DNA of 64,000 nt, from contig CBFHND010000018.1 of the NCBI GenBank assembly GCA_965657085.1, forward strand, positions 1 to 64,000, in the 5' to 3' direction. A model generated the notes under the pieces. It made no database searches. It was not told the origin of the DNA and worked only from the letters and a program-made list of their open reading frames with translations. Source of the stretch: CBFHND01 sp965657085 (lineage in GTDB: Bacteria > Pseudomonadota > Alphaproteobacteria > Rhodobacterales > Rhodobacteraceae). The position numbers and the translations under genes are program-made. Of this stretch, positions 8,642 to 17,558 are shown in pieces (within the stretch, counting starts at the first letter, position 1; each line of letters begins with the position of its first letter).

Positions 8642-10378
8642 ATGACACCGCTTTGGCGCCGCTACATTCCGGTTCTTGACTGGGGACGCACGTATTCGCG
8701 TCAAAGCCTGTCAAACGATCTTGTCGCGGCATTGATCGTGACAATCATGTTGATCCCGCAGTCGCTGGCCTATGCATTGCTGGCCGGATTGCCGCCCGAG
8801 GCGGGGATTTACGCCTCGATCGCACCCATCGTGCTCTATGCCATTTTCGGCACCAGCCGCGCACTGGCCGTGGGGCCAGTTGCGGTCGTGTCGCTGATGA
8901 CCGCCGCCGCCGTGGGCCAAGTGGCCGAGGCCGGCACCATGGGCTATGCGCTGGCGGCGCTGACGCTGGCCCTGTTGTCGGGCGTGATGCTGGTGGTGAT
9001 GGGGCTGCTGCGGCTTGGGTTTCTGGCGAACCTCTTGTCACACCCGGTGATTGCGGGGTTCATCACCGCCTCTGGCCTTTTGATTGCAGCCAGCCAGTTG
9101 CGCCATATCCTCGGGATCGAGGCCCATGGCCATACCCTGCCCGCCATCCTGTCGAGCCTTGCCGCGCATCTGGATCAGATCAACCTGCCCACGCTGGGCA
9201 TCGGTGTGGCGGCCACGGCATTCCTCTTTTGGGTGCGCAAAGGGTTGAAGCCTCTGCTTGTCCGGCTGGGGGCCGGTCCGGTTCTGGCGGACGTGCTGAC
9301 CAAGGCGGGGCCAGTGGCCGCGGTCGTGATCACCACGCTGACAGTCTGGGCGCTGGCACTGCCGGATCAAGGCGTTGCCATAGTGGGTGCGGTGCCAGCC
9401 AGCCTGCCGCCTCTGACTGTGCCCGACTTTGACATGGACCTGATGCGCGCCCTTCTGGTGCCCGCGCTTCTCATCTCAATCATCGGGTTCGTCGAAAGCA
9501 TTTCCGTGGCCCAGACACTGGCAGCCAAGAAACGCCAGCAAATCGACCCCGATCAGGAACTGATCGGTCTGGGGGCGGCCAACATCGGGGCGGCTTTTAC
9601 CGGGGGCTACCCTGTCACCGGGGGATTTGCCCGTTCGGTTGTAAACTTCGACGCCGGCGCCGAAACCCCCGCAGCCGGGGCCTATACGGCCGTGGGCCTT
9701 GCCATTGCCGCCGCGTTCCTGACGCCACTGGTGTTCTTTTTGCCCAAGGCGACGCTCGCCGCCACGATCATCGTGGCCGTCTTGGGCCTTGTGGACCTGT
9801 CCATTTTGCGCAGGGCGTGGGCCTATTCGCGCGCCGATTTCGCCGCTGTGGCCGCAACCATCCTTCTGACGTTGGGCTTTGGTGTGGAAACCGGGGTCAG
9901 CGCGGGGGTGATCCTGTCGGTGGCCCTGCACCTCTACAAGACCGCCCGCCCCCACGTGGCCGAGGTGGGCCTGGTCCCCGGCACCCAGCATTTCCGCAAC
10001 ATTCACCGCCATGCGGTGATGACCGACCCCACCGTTCTGACCCTGCGCGTGGATCAGAGCCTTTATTTCGTCAACGCCCGCTTTCTCGAAGACCTTGTGG
10101 CCGCGCGGGTGGCGCAGGATTGCCCGATCAAACACGTGGTTCTGATGTTCTCGGCCGTGAACGAGGTTGATCTGAGTGCGCTGGAAAGTCTTGAGGCCAT
10201 CAACGAACGTCTGATGGGCCTTGGCATCGGCCTGCACCTGTCAGAAGTGAAAGGCCCGGTGATGGATCGTTTGAAACGGTCGCATTTCCTCGATGAGATG
10301 AACGGCGAGGTGTTCCTGTCGCAATATGACGCCTGGACCGAGCTGACCCGCGTGCCAACGCCGCGCGCCATCGGTTAG
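8642..10378 (+). CDS. SulP family inorganic anion permease with STAS domain
   Basis: Protein of 578 residues. The start at 8642 follows AAAAAAGGACACTCC; an upstream frame to 8504 only overlaps DUF2892. The N-terminal portion has 10-12 membrane segments, with I-P-Q-S-L-A-Y-A near residue 40, the SulP signature. The last ~110 residues form a STAS domain including the E-V-D-L-S-A-L-E-S-L segment, where STAS proteins carry the regulatory serine. Substrates of the family are sulfate, bicarbonate or other anions; not resolved here. Confidence 0.9.
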   Translation: MTPLWRRYIPVLDWGRTYSRQSLSNDLVAALIVTIMLIPQSLAYALLAGLPPEAGIYASIAPIVLYAIFGTSRALAVGPVAVVSLMTAAAVGQVAEAGTMGYALAALTLALLSGVMLVVMGLLRLGFLANLLSHPVIAGFITASGLLIAASQLRHILGIEAHGHTLPAILSSLAAHLDQINLPTLGIGVAATAFLFWVRKGLKPLLVRLGAGPVLADVLTKAGPVAAVVITTLTVWALALPDQGVAIVGAVPASLPPLTVPDFDMDLMRALLVPALLISIIGFVESISVAQTLAAKKRQQIDPDQELIGLGAANIGAAFTGGYPVTGGFARSVVNFDAGAETPAAGAYTAVGLAIAAAFLTPLVFFLPKATLAATIIVAVLGLVDLSILRRAWAYSRADFAAVAATILLTLGFGVETGVSAGVILSVALHLYKTARPHVAEVGLVPGTQHFRNIHRHAVMTDPTVLTLRVDQSLYFVNARFLEDLVAARVAQDCPIKHVVLMFSAVNEVDLSALESLEAINERLMGLGIGLHLSEVKGPVMDRLKRSHFLDEMNGEVFLSQYDAWTELTRVPTPRAIG

Positions 10379-10379
10379 A

Positions 10380-10982
10380 CTACCACATGCGGGGTTTGGC
10401 GTATTCGGCATAGCCTTCGTCGTAAGCCACGGCGTCGAACCCGGCCTGCATTTCCTTGATGAAAGCCCCGGCGGTGGGCACAGCGGCACTGTGATCCTCG
10501 CCCGCCCAAAGCGCCGAGCGCATCAACGCCTTGGCGCATTGAAAATACATATCGTCGATGGTTATGGCGATCACCGTGGCGGGCTGTTTGCCGCCTTTCT
10601 CGAAGCTGGCGCGCGCATCTGCATCCGCCGTCAGGATCGCATGGCCGTTCACCCGCACCACGTTCATGCAGCCCGGAACCATGAACATCAGGCTCACCCG
10701 CCCGTCTGTCACGATATTGCGCAGCGAATCCAGACGGTTGTTGCCGCGCCAATCGGGCATCAGGATCGTCCTGGCATCGGCAATCCGCACGACCGGACCA
10801 TCGTCACCACGCGGGCTGCCATCAGTGCCTTCATCGCCTGCGGTGCTCAGAACCACGAAACGCGCGGCGTTGATCCACTGGGCGTAAAGCGGGGTCATGG
10901 ATGTGGCGACCTTGGTCAGCGATGCGGGCACGGCGGTGGCGTAGTGACCTTCAAGCTCTGCGATGGAGGTGATCGGGGTCAT
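10380..10982 (-). CDS. Pyridoxamine 5'-phosphate oxidase-like FMN protein (MSMEG_1061-type)
   Basis: A 200-residue split-barrel flavoprotein. The start at 10982 has AAGGAG upstream; the longer frame to 11081 would add 33 residues of non-conserved sequence. Visible motifs include R-F-V-V-L-S-T, S-P-R-G-D near residue 55, the L-P-D-W-R-G-N-N-R segment typical of this PPOX subfamily, and F-M-V-P-G. Such proteins are FMN-dependent oxidoreductases, often of unknown substrate. It converges with the SulP gene with a 1-nt gap. Confidence 0.85.
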   Translation of the reverse strand: MTPITSIAELEGHYATAVPASLTKVATSMTPLYAQWINAARFVVLSTAGDEGTDGSPRGDDGPVVRIADARTILMPDWRGNNRLDSLRNIVTDGRVSLMFMVPGCMNVVRVNGHAILTADADARASFEKGGKQPATVIAITIDDMYFQCAKALMRSALWAGEDHSAAVPTAGAFIKEMQAGFDAVAYDEGYAEYAKPRMW

Positions 10983-11151
10983 GGGCGTGCTCCTTGCTGG
11001 GATTGCGCACAGTGTGGTGCAAGGGGGCCGGATAGAAAACCGTAAAAGGTGCAAGGCAGACCCGGCAAAGGACGCTCTCAACGCTCTTTCCGAGCGACTG
11101 CCGCCGGAGATGGGAGTGAGAGCTTCGGCGCCTTGCTTTGCAAAACGCCTT

Positions 11152-11238
11152 TGGTGCGGCCGAGAAGACTCGAACTTCCACGGGTGTTACCCCACAGCGA
11201 CCTCAACGCTGCGCGTCTACCAATTCCGCCACGGCCGC
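11152..11238 (-). tRNA. tRNA-Leu(GAG)
   Basis: On the minus strand the acceptor GCGGCCG (11232-11238) pairs with CGGCCGC, then discriminator A and encoded CCA (11152-11154). The anticodon arm CAGCG-TTGAGGT-CGCTG carries GAG, the long variable arm GTGGGGTAACACCC marks a class II tRNA, and the T arm contains AGTTCGAGTCT. It decodes CUC/CUU leucine codons. Confidence 0.95.
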
Positions 11239-11376
11239 ACGCCTAGGCTTGGTCCCGGCGCTATAGACCGCGCGCGCGGCGTTGTGAAGTCAAAATTTGA
11301 CCGCCGGGCCACAAGCGGGCAAACTCGCGCCATACGAGTAATCCTTTTTCATTTGAAATCCTTTCAGGAGTCTCCG

Positions 11377-12384
11377 ATGACCCAATGCTTTCCCCTTGCC
11401 GATGCTCAGGTGCAAATGACGCTGGCAGCGCTGGCCTATGCCGCCGACACAGATCCCAAGACACATACCATTCCGCCGATTGCGGATGTGAAAAAGGAAA
11501 TCTGCAAACAGCTCGCATCTGGCAAATACGCCACCGGGACGGATTGGTCGCTGGTCTGGGGACCCATCCAGACCGAAGGCACAGACAACCTTGTCTATAT
11601 CGCCAAGCGCACCAACGGCGACTTGGCCGTGTGCCTGCGCGGTACGACCACGCAGTGGTATTCGCGCCGCGAAGACCTGCCCACGGGGCAGCGCCGCTTT
11701 CCCACCGCCAACACGAAGGGCGAAACCGTTTCCACCGAATTCTTCGGCGGGCTGGTCGAGATGCTCGCCTGCCACGACCCCGATCAACACAGCGGCATCA
11801 TGCAGTTCGTGGCAACCAATCTTGCGCCCGGGGCCACGGTCTATGTCAACGGCCATAGCCAGGGCGCGGCACTGGTGCCGATGATGATGGCCGCCCTGCA
11901 ACTGGGCTGGGCGGGTCATCCGCGCATCGCCGCACCGATCAAGGGGTTTGCCTTTGCGCCGCCCACCTCGGGCAACCCGGCCTTTGCGTCGTGGGTCGAC
12001 AGTGCCTTGGATTGCTGGTTCGTGATCAACCCGCTGGATGTGGTGCCTTTGGGCTATGCGTCGATCAACGATGTGCTGACCAAGCAGATCCCCGGCCCCC
12101 TGCCCGACTGGCCCGAAAGCTGGGGCATCGAAGCCGCCGTGGAATTCGCCCGTGGCGTGGCTTATGAAACCGGCCCATGGGCGCAGCCATCGCAACAGGC
12201 GATCCTGCAACACATGCCGCTGCACCAGCTTGAGTTCTTCAGCCAGGTCATCGGCCAGCACAATCACAACAGCTATCTCTACATGCTGGGGGCTGCGATC
12301 ATCGACCAGATCGTGCCTGACCCCACACCGATGGCAGGCACGACCGTGCCACAGCCGCCGGTGACAAACGTGCCAGTCTGCTGA
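11377..12384 (+). CDS. Lipase class 3-type alpha/beta hydrolase
   Basis: A protein of 335 residues. The start at 11377 follows CAGGAG at 11365. The nucleophile elbow G-H-S-Q-G is embedded in V-Y-V-N-G-H-S-Q-G-A-A, as in fungal-type (class 3) lipases; a candidate Asp lies in N-P-L-D-V-V-P and a candidate His in the C-terminal Q-H-N-H-N-S-Y segment. No signal peptide is visible, so it is probably cytoplasmic or exported by another route. It is monocistronic, flanked by tRNA-Leu and a long gene-free region. Confidence 0.85.
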   Translation: MTQCFPLADAQVQMTLAALAYAADTDPKTHTIPPIADVKKEICKQLASGKYATGTDWSLVWGPIQTEGTDNLVYIAKRTNGDLAVCLRGTTTQWYSRREDLPTGQRRFPTANTKGETVSTEFFGGLVEMLACHDPDQHSGIMQFVATNLAPGATVYVNGHSQGAALVPMMMAALQLGWAGHPRIAAPIKGFAFAPPTSGNPAFASWVDSALDCWFVINPLDVVPLGYASINDVLTKQIPGPLPDWPESWGIEAAVEFARGVAYETGPWAQPSQQAILQHMPLHQLEFFSQVIGQHNHNSYLYMLGAAIIDQIVPDPTPMAGTTVPQPPVTNVPVC

Positions 12385-13157
12385 CACACCTGCCGGGAGT
12401 GTGGCCCGAGGGCGGCGCCACACCGCAGGTTGCAATGTGCTTTTTGGAAACAGCCAAAGCCATCTTCTCTTTCTGCCGCGTGCCCTGCGGGTGCGGCCTT
12501 GTTTCGAGCCGGTGGCTTTGGCGAGGGGGCTGTTTTGACTTGAGTATGGTCTTCGGCACACCACACGGCGAAGGTTTGCTGTGAGCCCTTGTGCGCCATA
12601 CCACTGGCGCGCACCACAGGGCCGCGCCCGACCTCGGGTGGGCGCTGCACCGGCTGGGCGGACGTGATTTATCGCGGGCATTTGCCTGAAACGCTTTTTC
12701 CTTGTGCCGACGTGAAAGAGCGCCCTCCCGGGGGGAGGTCAGGCGCGGCCCGGCGGCGCTGCGCGCCTTGGTTCCGGGCCAGTGGGTGCTGAACGTCTGT
12801 GCGTGTATCTCACGTGGCGCCGCGCAGCCAAGGTCGGGCTTGAGCCCTTGTCGGTCATTTGCCACCGGCACCATCCCGCCCGGAACAAGCCGAAGGCGCA
12901 GGGCGATCGCCTGACCGGCCCGCGGTCTGGCGATTTTGAAACGGCGTGCTGCCCGCTCGGGTGTTGGGATGTGCTTGTCGGCCATAAAGCGCGCCGTTCC
13001 AAGGTTACGTCGCCAGCCCCCGGTCAGGCGTTCGCCCTGCGTAGGACTGTGCACTGAGGTCCGCTGTGAACCCAAATTGTTCGATGCTGCACGCGGAACG
13101 AATGTCGGCTATTTTCCCGTGGCAAGCATCGATGGTTCTAACTTTTGAGAGGGTTTG
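12385..13157. other. 772-nt gene-poor region with large inverted repeats
   Basis: I find no convincing gene. A long minus-strand frame (12299-13075) is open but Arg/Pro-rich with no family signature and runs antisense into the lipase. Two inverted repeats are clear: GCCAAAGCCA near 12450 with TGGCTTTGGC near 12520, and CAGGGCGATCGCCTGACCGG at 12899-12918 with its near-complement at 13020-13039 (one mismatch). In the second, TCTGGCGA and a GAACGGCG-like block extend the arms, giving a potential ~140-nt hairpin. The region ends in a lower-GC stretch just before the orphan gene at 13158. A structured RNA or decayed element are both possible. Confidence 0.5.
12899..13039. repeat. Imperfect inverted repeat, ~141 nt span
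   Basis: The left arm CAGGGCGATCGCCTGACCGG (12899-12918) is complementary to 13020-13039 with a single mismatch. Towards the centre CTGGCGA (about 12927-12933) pairs with TCGCCAG (13010-13016), and a GAAACGGCGTGCT/GCGCGCCGTTCC block follows. The unpaired loop is roughly 12953-12988. No T-run follows on either strand, so it is not a simple terminator. Confidence 0.65.
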
Positions 13158-13532
13158 ATGGCCAAGAAGACCGAGTATCTGGTCACCCAGTACGTAAGCG
13201 ACAGCAGCGTTTTGAGGCAACTGCGCGTTCCCAAGAGTATCAACCTGCGTATACTGTTGGAGAGGCTTATATGCCAAAACTTAGATGATGACGATGTGAT
13301 CAGTTCTTGCCTTCGATCAAACGCCAATCGTTTCTATGATCCTTTTCAAATAATCGACATGCGCGAGGAGCATCGACGCGAAAAAGCTCGTGAAGCGTTG
13401 AACGCTGACCCCGAGACCAAAGACCCGATAGGGGTCTATAACCGCGCGAGGAACGCGCGAATTCCGCTCGGAAAGACACTAATGATCGCTGGCGTAGATC
13501 ATGACTATTTCGTCAAAGAGGTGCCCGTCTAA
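13158..13532 (+). CDS. Hypothetical protein, lower-GC orphan
   Basis: A 124-residue basic/charged protein with no family I recognise. Visible features are an N-terminal segment with a V-P-K-S-I-N-L-R-I-L-L-E-R pattern that could be a ribbon or helix resembling small DNA-binding or antitoxin-type proteins, then a charged R-E-E-H-R-R-E-K-A-R helix and a hydrophobic C terminus. The start ATG at 13158 follows GAGAGGG. Codon choice (AGT, TTA, ATA, CGA) is less GC-biased than the neighbours, suggesting horizontal acquisition. It sits downstream of the gene-poor region and 150 nt before the DsbA gene. Confidence 0.6.
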   Translation: MAKKTEYLVTQYVSDSSVLRQLRVPKSINLRILLERLICQNLDDDDVISSCLRSNANRFYDPFQIIDMREEHRREKAREALNADPETKDPIGVYNRARNARIPLGKTLMIAGVDHDYFVKEVPV

Positions 13533-13682
13533 CAAAAGCAACCATTGGCGCAGCCGCAGCGAACTCACACTTCGTCCCACACAGCGGCCTTTCCGGTACT
13601 CCCAAGCCACATCCTTACACCCAGCCCCTTGAATTCACCCGCCACAAAGGCAACCTTGAAAGCAACGACCAAAAGGTGCCCC

Positions 13683-14345
13683 ATGACCGACCAGCCCCCC
13701 CAAGGCCCCGTGATCGACGTCGACATCGTCTCGGACGTGATGTGCCCGTGGTGCATCGTTGGATTTCGCCAGTTGGAACAGGCCCTGGGGATGACCGGCA
13801 CCGGCGCGCGCATCCGCTGGCATCCTTTCGAGCTGAACCCGGCAATGCCGCCCGAGGGGCAAAACCTGACCGAACACATCGCAGAGAAATATGGTGCCAG
13901 CCCTGAACAATCCGCGCAGAACCGCGCCCACCTGCAAAACTTGGGTGAATCCCTGGGGATTGATTTCCAGTTCACTCCTGACGCGCGCATCGTCAACACC
14001 TTTGCCGCACATCAAGTGCTGGACTTCGCGCTGAGCCAAGGCAAGCAGCATCCGCTGAAGATGGCCCTGTTCGACGCGCATTTCACCCAAGGGCGCGATG
14101 TGTCCGACCACGATGTGCTGGTCGACGTGGCCACAACCGTGGGGCTGGATGCGGCAGAGGTGCAAAAGGTTCTGGACACCGGTGCCTTGGCCGACACCGT
14201 GCGCGAGAAACAGCAGTTCTGGACATCGCGCGGCATTTCGGGCGTGCCGTCGATGGTCTTTGACGGCAAATATCTCGTGACCGGGGCGCAAGGCGCAGAG
14301 AACTATGCGCAGCTTTTGCAAAAAGTCGTGGCAGAGGCGGCCTGA
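13683..14345 (+). CDS. DsbA family oxidoreductase (FrnE-like)
   Basis: A 220-residue thioredoxin-fold protein with an inserted helical domain. The active site is C21-P-W-C24 immediately after the first strand (V-S-D-V-M). The C-terminal cis-Pro segment G-V-P-S-M-V-F-D is present. There is no signal peptide, so it acts in the cytoplasm, like FrnE proteins, which act as thiol oxidoreductases in oxidative stress. The start at 13683 is preferred over the 13545 frame because the extra 46 residues are low-complexity. It lies 8 nt upstream of lipB. Confidence 0.88.
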   Translation: MTDQPPQGPVIDVDIVSDVMCPWCIVGFRQLEQALGMTGTGARIRWHPFELNPAMPPEGQNLTEHIAEKYGASPEQSAQNRAHLQNLGESLGIDFQFTPDARIVNTFAAHQVLDFALSQGKQHPLKMALFDAHFTQGRDVSDHDVLVDVATTVGLDAAEVQKVLDTGALADTVREKQQFWTSRGISGVPSMVFDGKYLVTGAQGAENYAQLLQKVVAEAA

Positions 14346-14353
14346 GACCTTTC

Positions 14354-15004
14354 ATGGTTGAATGGATCACAACCGAGGGCCTGACCGACTACCGGCAAGC
14401 CGAGACATGGATGGAAGAGCGCGCCGCGGCCATTGCCGCAGGTGAGGCGGACGAGTGTATCTGGCTGCTGGAACATCCGCCGCTTTATTCAGCGGGTACG
14501 TCTGCCAAGGCGGATGATCTGACCGATCCCCACCGCTTTCCCGTCTATCCAACCAAACGCGGCGGGCAGTACACCTATCACGGGCCGGGCCAGCGCGTGG
14601 CCTACACGCTGCTGGACGTGGGCAAGCGCGGGCGCGACGTGCGCTGTTTCGTACGCGATCTGGAAAAGTGGGTGATCAACACCCTCGACAGTTTCAACGT
14701 ACGCGGTGAAATCCGGCCGGGCCGCGTGGGCGTGTGGGTCGAACGGCCCGAAAAGCCGCCACAACCCGATGGCAGCCCCGCCGAAGACAAGATCGCCGCC
14801 ATCGGCATCCGTTTGCGCAAATGGATCAGCTTTCACGGCATTTCGATCAACGTGGAGCCGGACTTGAGCCATTTTTCCGGCATCGTGCCCTGCGGCATCA
14901 CCGATCACGGCGTGACATCGCTTGTTGATCTGGGCCTGCCCGTGACGATGGACGACGTCGATGTCGCGCTGAAGTCCAGTTTTGGAAGGGTGTTCGACGG
15001 CTGA
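14354..15004 (+). CDS. lipB: Lipoyl(octanoyl) transferase
   Basis: Transfers octanoate from acyl carrier protein to lipoyl domains, the first step of lipoate synthesis. It has 216 residues. Motifs are R69-G-G-Q-Y-T-Y-H-G-P-G-Q, K146-I-A-A-I-G-I and F-S-G-I-V-P-C180-G-I; K146 and C180 match the catalytic Lys/Cys pair of LipB. A proline/lysine-rich insertion near residues 130-145 precedes the lysine motif. No lipA is visible nearby. Confidence 0.95.
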   Translation: MVEWITTEGLTDYRQAETWMEERAAAIAAGEADECIWLLEHPPLYSAGTSAKADDLTDPHRFPVYPTKRGGQYTYHGPGQRVAYTLLDVGKRGRDVRCFVRDLEKWVINTLDSFNVRGEIRPGRVGVWVERPEKPPQPDGSPAEDKIAAIGIRLRKWISFHGISINVEPDLSHFSGIVPCGITDHGVTSLVDLGLPVTMDDVDVALKSSFGRVFDG

Positions 15005-15046
15005 TTTGCCCGGAAACTGGCCCTGGATCGTCACTCCGACGCCTCA

Positions 15047-15063
15047 TTAACGCTCCGTTTACC
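15047..15063 (+). promoter_or_regulatory. Possible CtrA-type site (one mismatch) upstream of LTD-Hint gene
   Basis: TTAA-N7-TTTAC at 15047-15062, compared with the CtrA consensus TTAA-N7-TTAAC, 36-50 nt before the start at 15099. It has the same single deviation as the sequence at 37993 and is weaker than the perfect site at 23233. Confidence 0.3.
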
Positions 15064-15098
15064 ATGTCTTCTGCTCCGCGTAATGATTGGAGCAGACT

Positions 15099-16277
15099 AT
15101 GGCCGATCGCGTTGACGGGCTTATTATCAGTGAAATCCTGGCAGACAATGCCGGGGGCAGCGCCCTTGACACTGATGGCGACGGTTCCACCAACAAGGCC
15201 GACGAATTCATCGAAATCCAGAACACCACAAACAGTGCAATTTCACTTGAGGGTTTCGAGATATGGACCGAGAAGGAAGGCCTGCTTTACAGCTTTGATG
15301 CGACAGACACCATAGACCCCGGTGGCACGGCGACGGTGGTGGGGAATTATTCAGGCACAACACCCAACGGGTTTTATGACGGCGGTGCTGCAGAAAATTC
15401 CAATTGGATCGCGGATGGCGAAGGCCAGAAGTTCAATTCCGTGTTCCTGGTCAATTCACAGACCGGCCAATATGTCGTGATTTCCTATGGCAACCCGCCC
15501 CGAACGCCGACCCTGCCCACAGGCTTTCCCGGCACGACCCAGGTGGGGTCCGGTGAAGCCATCGACAGCAACGCCCCCAACGGAACCGCCTTTGCACGCG
15601 ACGCCAATGGTGATCTGATCGAAACAACGCCCACGCCGGACACACCGGGCGTTGCCTGCTTTGCGACCGGCACGTCCATTCTGACGGCCAAGGGCTGGAT
15701 CCTCGTTCAGAACCTCGAACCGGGCGACATGATCGAGACCATGGATCACGGCCTCCAGCCCCTGCGCGCGATCTGCAGCCGGGTCTTGCGCACGTCGGAA
15801 TTGCTGAAGAACCCACACTTGCGCCCCATCGCAGTGCCTCAAGATGCCGATGCTTTGCAGCGGCCGCTGCTGCTGTCACCCGCACACCGCGTTCTGCTGG
15901 CTGGCCCCATGGCCGAGTTGCTGTTTACCGATACGCAGGTTTTGGTTCCGGCACACCACCTCGTGCAAAGCGGCGCGGCGTACATTCAACCGCTCAAGGG
16001 GCCCGTGACCTATTTCCATCTGCTGATGGATCGCCACGAGATTATCAACGCGGACAATTTCTGGGTCGAAAGCATGTTCGCCGAGGTGGATGCGCCGCAC
16101 ACCGAAGATGGCGACACGCGTTGGAAAAGCGCGCACGGGATTGACCCACTGCGCAAGCGTCACACAGAAGCCGCCCGACCGATCCTGCGCGGTTTCGAAG
16201 CAGGGCTCGCAAGCGCATACGGGGTTGCCCCGATGGTGCGCTCATCGGGCGATCCTATTCGAGCCCGCGCGGCATAG
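15099..16277 (+). CDS. Lamin-tail domain / Hint-domain secreted protein (paralogue 1)
   Basis: A 392-residue acidic protein. Start at 15099 with GGAG six bases upstream. Residues ~8-135 form a lamin-tail (LTD) domain (I-S-E-I-L-A-D-N, D-E-F-I-E-I-Q-N, F-E-I-W), an extracellular beta-sandwich module in bacteria. Residues ~187-345 form a Hint_2 (hedgehog/intein-like) domain beginning at C187-F-A-T-G-T, with L-S-P-A-H-R-V-L-L and the D-R-H-E-I-I-N-A motif. The Cys sits where self-cleaving Hint domains have their nucleophile. No classical signal peptide is present; Hint_2 proteins of this group are probably exported by a type I system, which is inference. A paralogue follows directly. Confidence 0.85.
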   Translation: MADRVDGLIISEILADNAGGSALDTDGDGSTNKADEFIEIQNTTNSAISLEGFEIWTEKEGLLYSFDATDTIDPGGTATVVGNYSGTTPNGFYDGGAAENSNWIADGEGQKFNSVFLVNSQTGQYVVISYGNPPRTPTLPTGFPGTTQVGSGEAIDSNAPNGTAFARDANGDLIETTPTPDTPGVACFATGTSILTAKGWILVQNLEPGDMIETMDHGLQPLRAICSRVLRTSELLKNPHLRPIAVPQDADALQRPLLLSPAHRVLLAGPMAELLFTDTQVLVPAHHLVQSGAAYIQPLKGPVTYFHLLMDRHEIINADNFWVESMFAEVDAPHTEDGDTRWKSAHGIDPLRKRHTEAARPILRGFEAGLASAYGVAPMVRSSGDPIRARAA

Positions 16278-16394
16278 CCCGCCCCCCGAAACCTGCTGCA
16301 ACGATGATCGAAACAAGCCCCAGTTTCTTGCGCTTTGCGCCCAATTTCCGCCCGCATGTGCGGCCACAAACAACAAGAATTCGGAGGCCACCAA

Positions 16395-17558
16395 ATGGCA
16401 GATTTGCTGGACGGTATATTTATCAGTGAAGTGCTTGCAGACAATGCCGGCACCAGTGCGACCGATACCGACGGTAACGGGACCATCAACAAATCCGACG
16501 AATTCATCGAACTTCAGAACGCCTCCGGTTCAACACTGTCACTTGATGGGTTCGAGGTCTGGTCCGAAAAGGAAGGCCTGCTTTACAGTTTCGACGCCAC
16601 CGACACGATCGCGCCCGGCGAAACCGCCACGATCGTCGGCGACTATGACGGAACGCCACCGCCCGGTTACTATGATGCGAACAAATCAGAGGATGGCAAC
16701 TTTATCCCGGATGGCGAAGGCGGCAATTTCGACACGATCTTTTTGGTAAACACGAACACCGGCGAATACATCGTTCTGTCCTATGGCGATCCGCCCCTGA
16801 CACCTACGTTGCCGACGGGCTTTCCCGGCACCACGCAAGTGGGAAGCGGCGAGAGCATCATAAGTGGAGCGCCCAACGGAACCTCTTTCACGCGCGACAT
16901 AAACGGCAATCTGGTGGAATCCACACCCACGCCGGGCACACCCGACATCCCTTGCTTTCTCGGAGGCACTTGGATCGACACGCCCCACGGCCAGGTGCAG
17001 GTTGAACGGCTCGTGCCGGGACAGACGGTGCTGACGCTCGATCATGGACCACAACCGCTCTTGGCCATCGGGCAATATCGCGTCAGCCTGCCCGAGATCA
17101 AACTCAACCCCACGCTACGGTCGATCACCCTACCTGCCGGATTTGGCGGCGCGACCCACCCATTGCAGCTTTCGGCCGCACACCGGGTCGTGCTTTCATC
17201 GGCAGTGGCTGAACTGATGTTTGAACATACACAAGTTTTGGTGGCGGCCCACAGGGTTGCGCAAGCGCACGGCATTGGACCAGATAGACCCACGCGCGCG
17301 CTTCGGTATTTCCATCTGTTGCTCGCAAATCACGAGATCATCCGCGCCAACGGCGCTTGGGTCGAAAGCCTGTTTTTGGGGGATGTCGCGGCACGTGCTT
17401 TGCATGACCCGCACAACTGGGTCATCGACCCGACCTGCGATATGACGAAGATCGAGCATCCCGAAACGGCTCGACCGGCACTGAAAGGCCATGAAACAGA
17501 CGTGCTTCTGGCGTCCATCACACCGCCAACCTGTACCCGGACGCGCAAGGCGGCGTAA
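16395..17558 (+). CDS. Lamin-tail domain / Hint-domain secreted protein (paralogue 2)
   Basis: A 387-residue tandem copy of the preceding gene, starting at 16395 with CGGAGG upstream. Its first 186 residues align without gaps to paralogue 1 (125 identical by hand count), and the Hint cysteine is again residue 187 (P-C187-F-L-G-G-T). The Hint part is much more diverged but keeps L-S-A-A-H-R-V-V-L and the A-N-H-E-I-I-R-A motif. The domain pattern suggests duplication with strong conservation of the LTD part. A gap of 117 nt separates the two genes, so they may share a transcript. Confidence 0.85.
   Translation: MADLLDGIFISEVLADNAGTSATDTDGNGTINKSDEFIELQNASGSTLSLDGFEVWSEKEGLLYSFDATDTIAPGETATIVGDYDGTPPPGYYDANKSEDGNFIPDGEGGNFDTIFLVNTNTGEYIVLSYGDPPLTPTLPTGFPGTTQVGSGESIISGAPNGTSFTRDINGNLVESTPTPGTPDIPCFLGGTWIDTPHGQVQVERLVPGQTVLTLDHGPQPLLAIGQYRVSLPEIKLNPTLRSITLPAGFGGATHPLQLSAAHRVVLSSAVAELMFEHTQVLVAAHRVAQAHGIGPDRPTRALRYFHLLLANHEIIRANGAWVESLFLGDVAARALHDPHNWVIDPTCDMTKIEHPETARPALKGHETDVLLASITPPTCTRTRKAA

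Noticed and set aside
12299..13075. Long open frame on the minus strand (258 codons)
   Set aside because: Arg/Pro/Ala-rich composition, no motif, no clear ribosome-binding site, and its end lies antisense within the lipase gene. High GC makes such frames common by chance.
15660..16277. A splicing intein
   Set aside because: No C-terminal His-Asn plus Cys/Ser/Thr extein junction or homing endonuclease is visible; the domain fits Hint_2.
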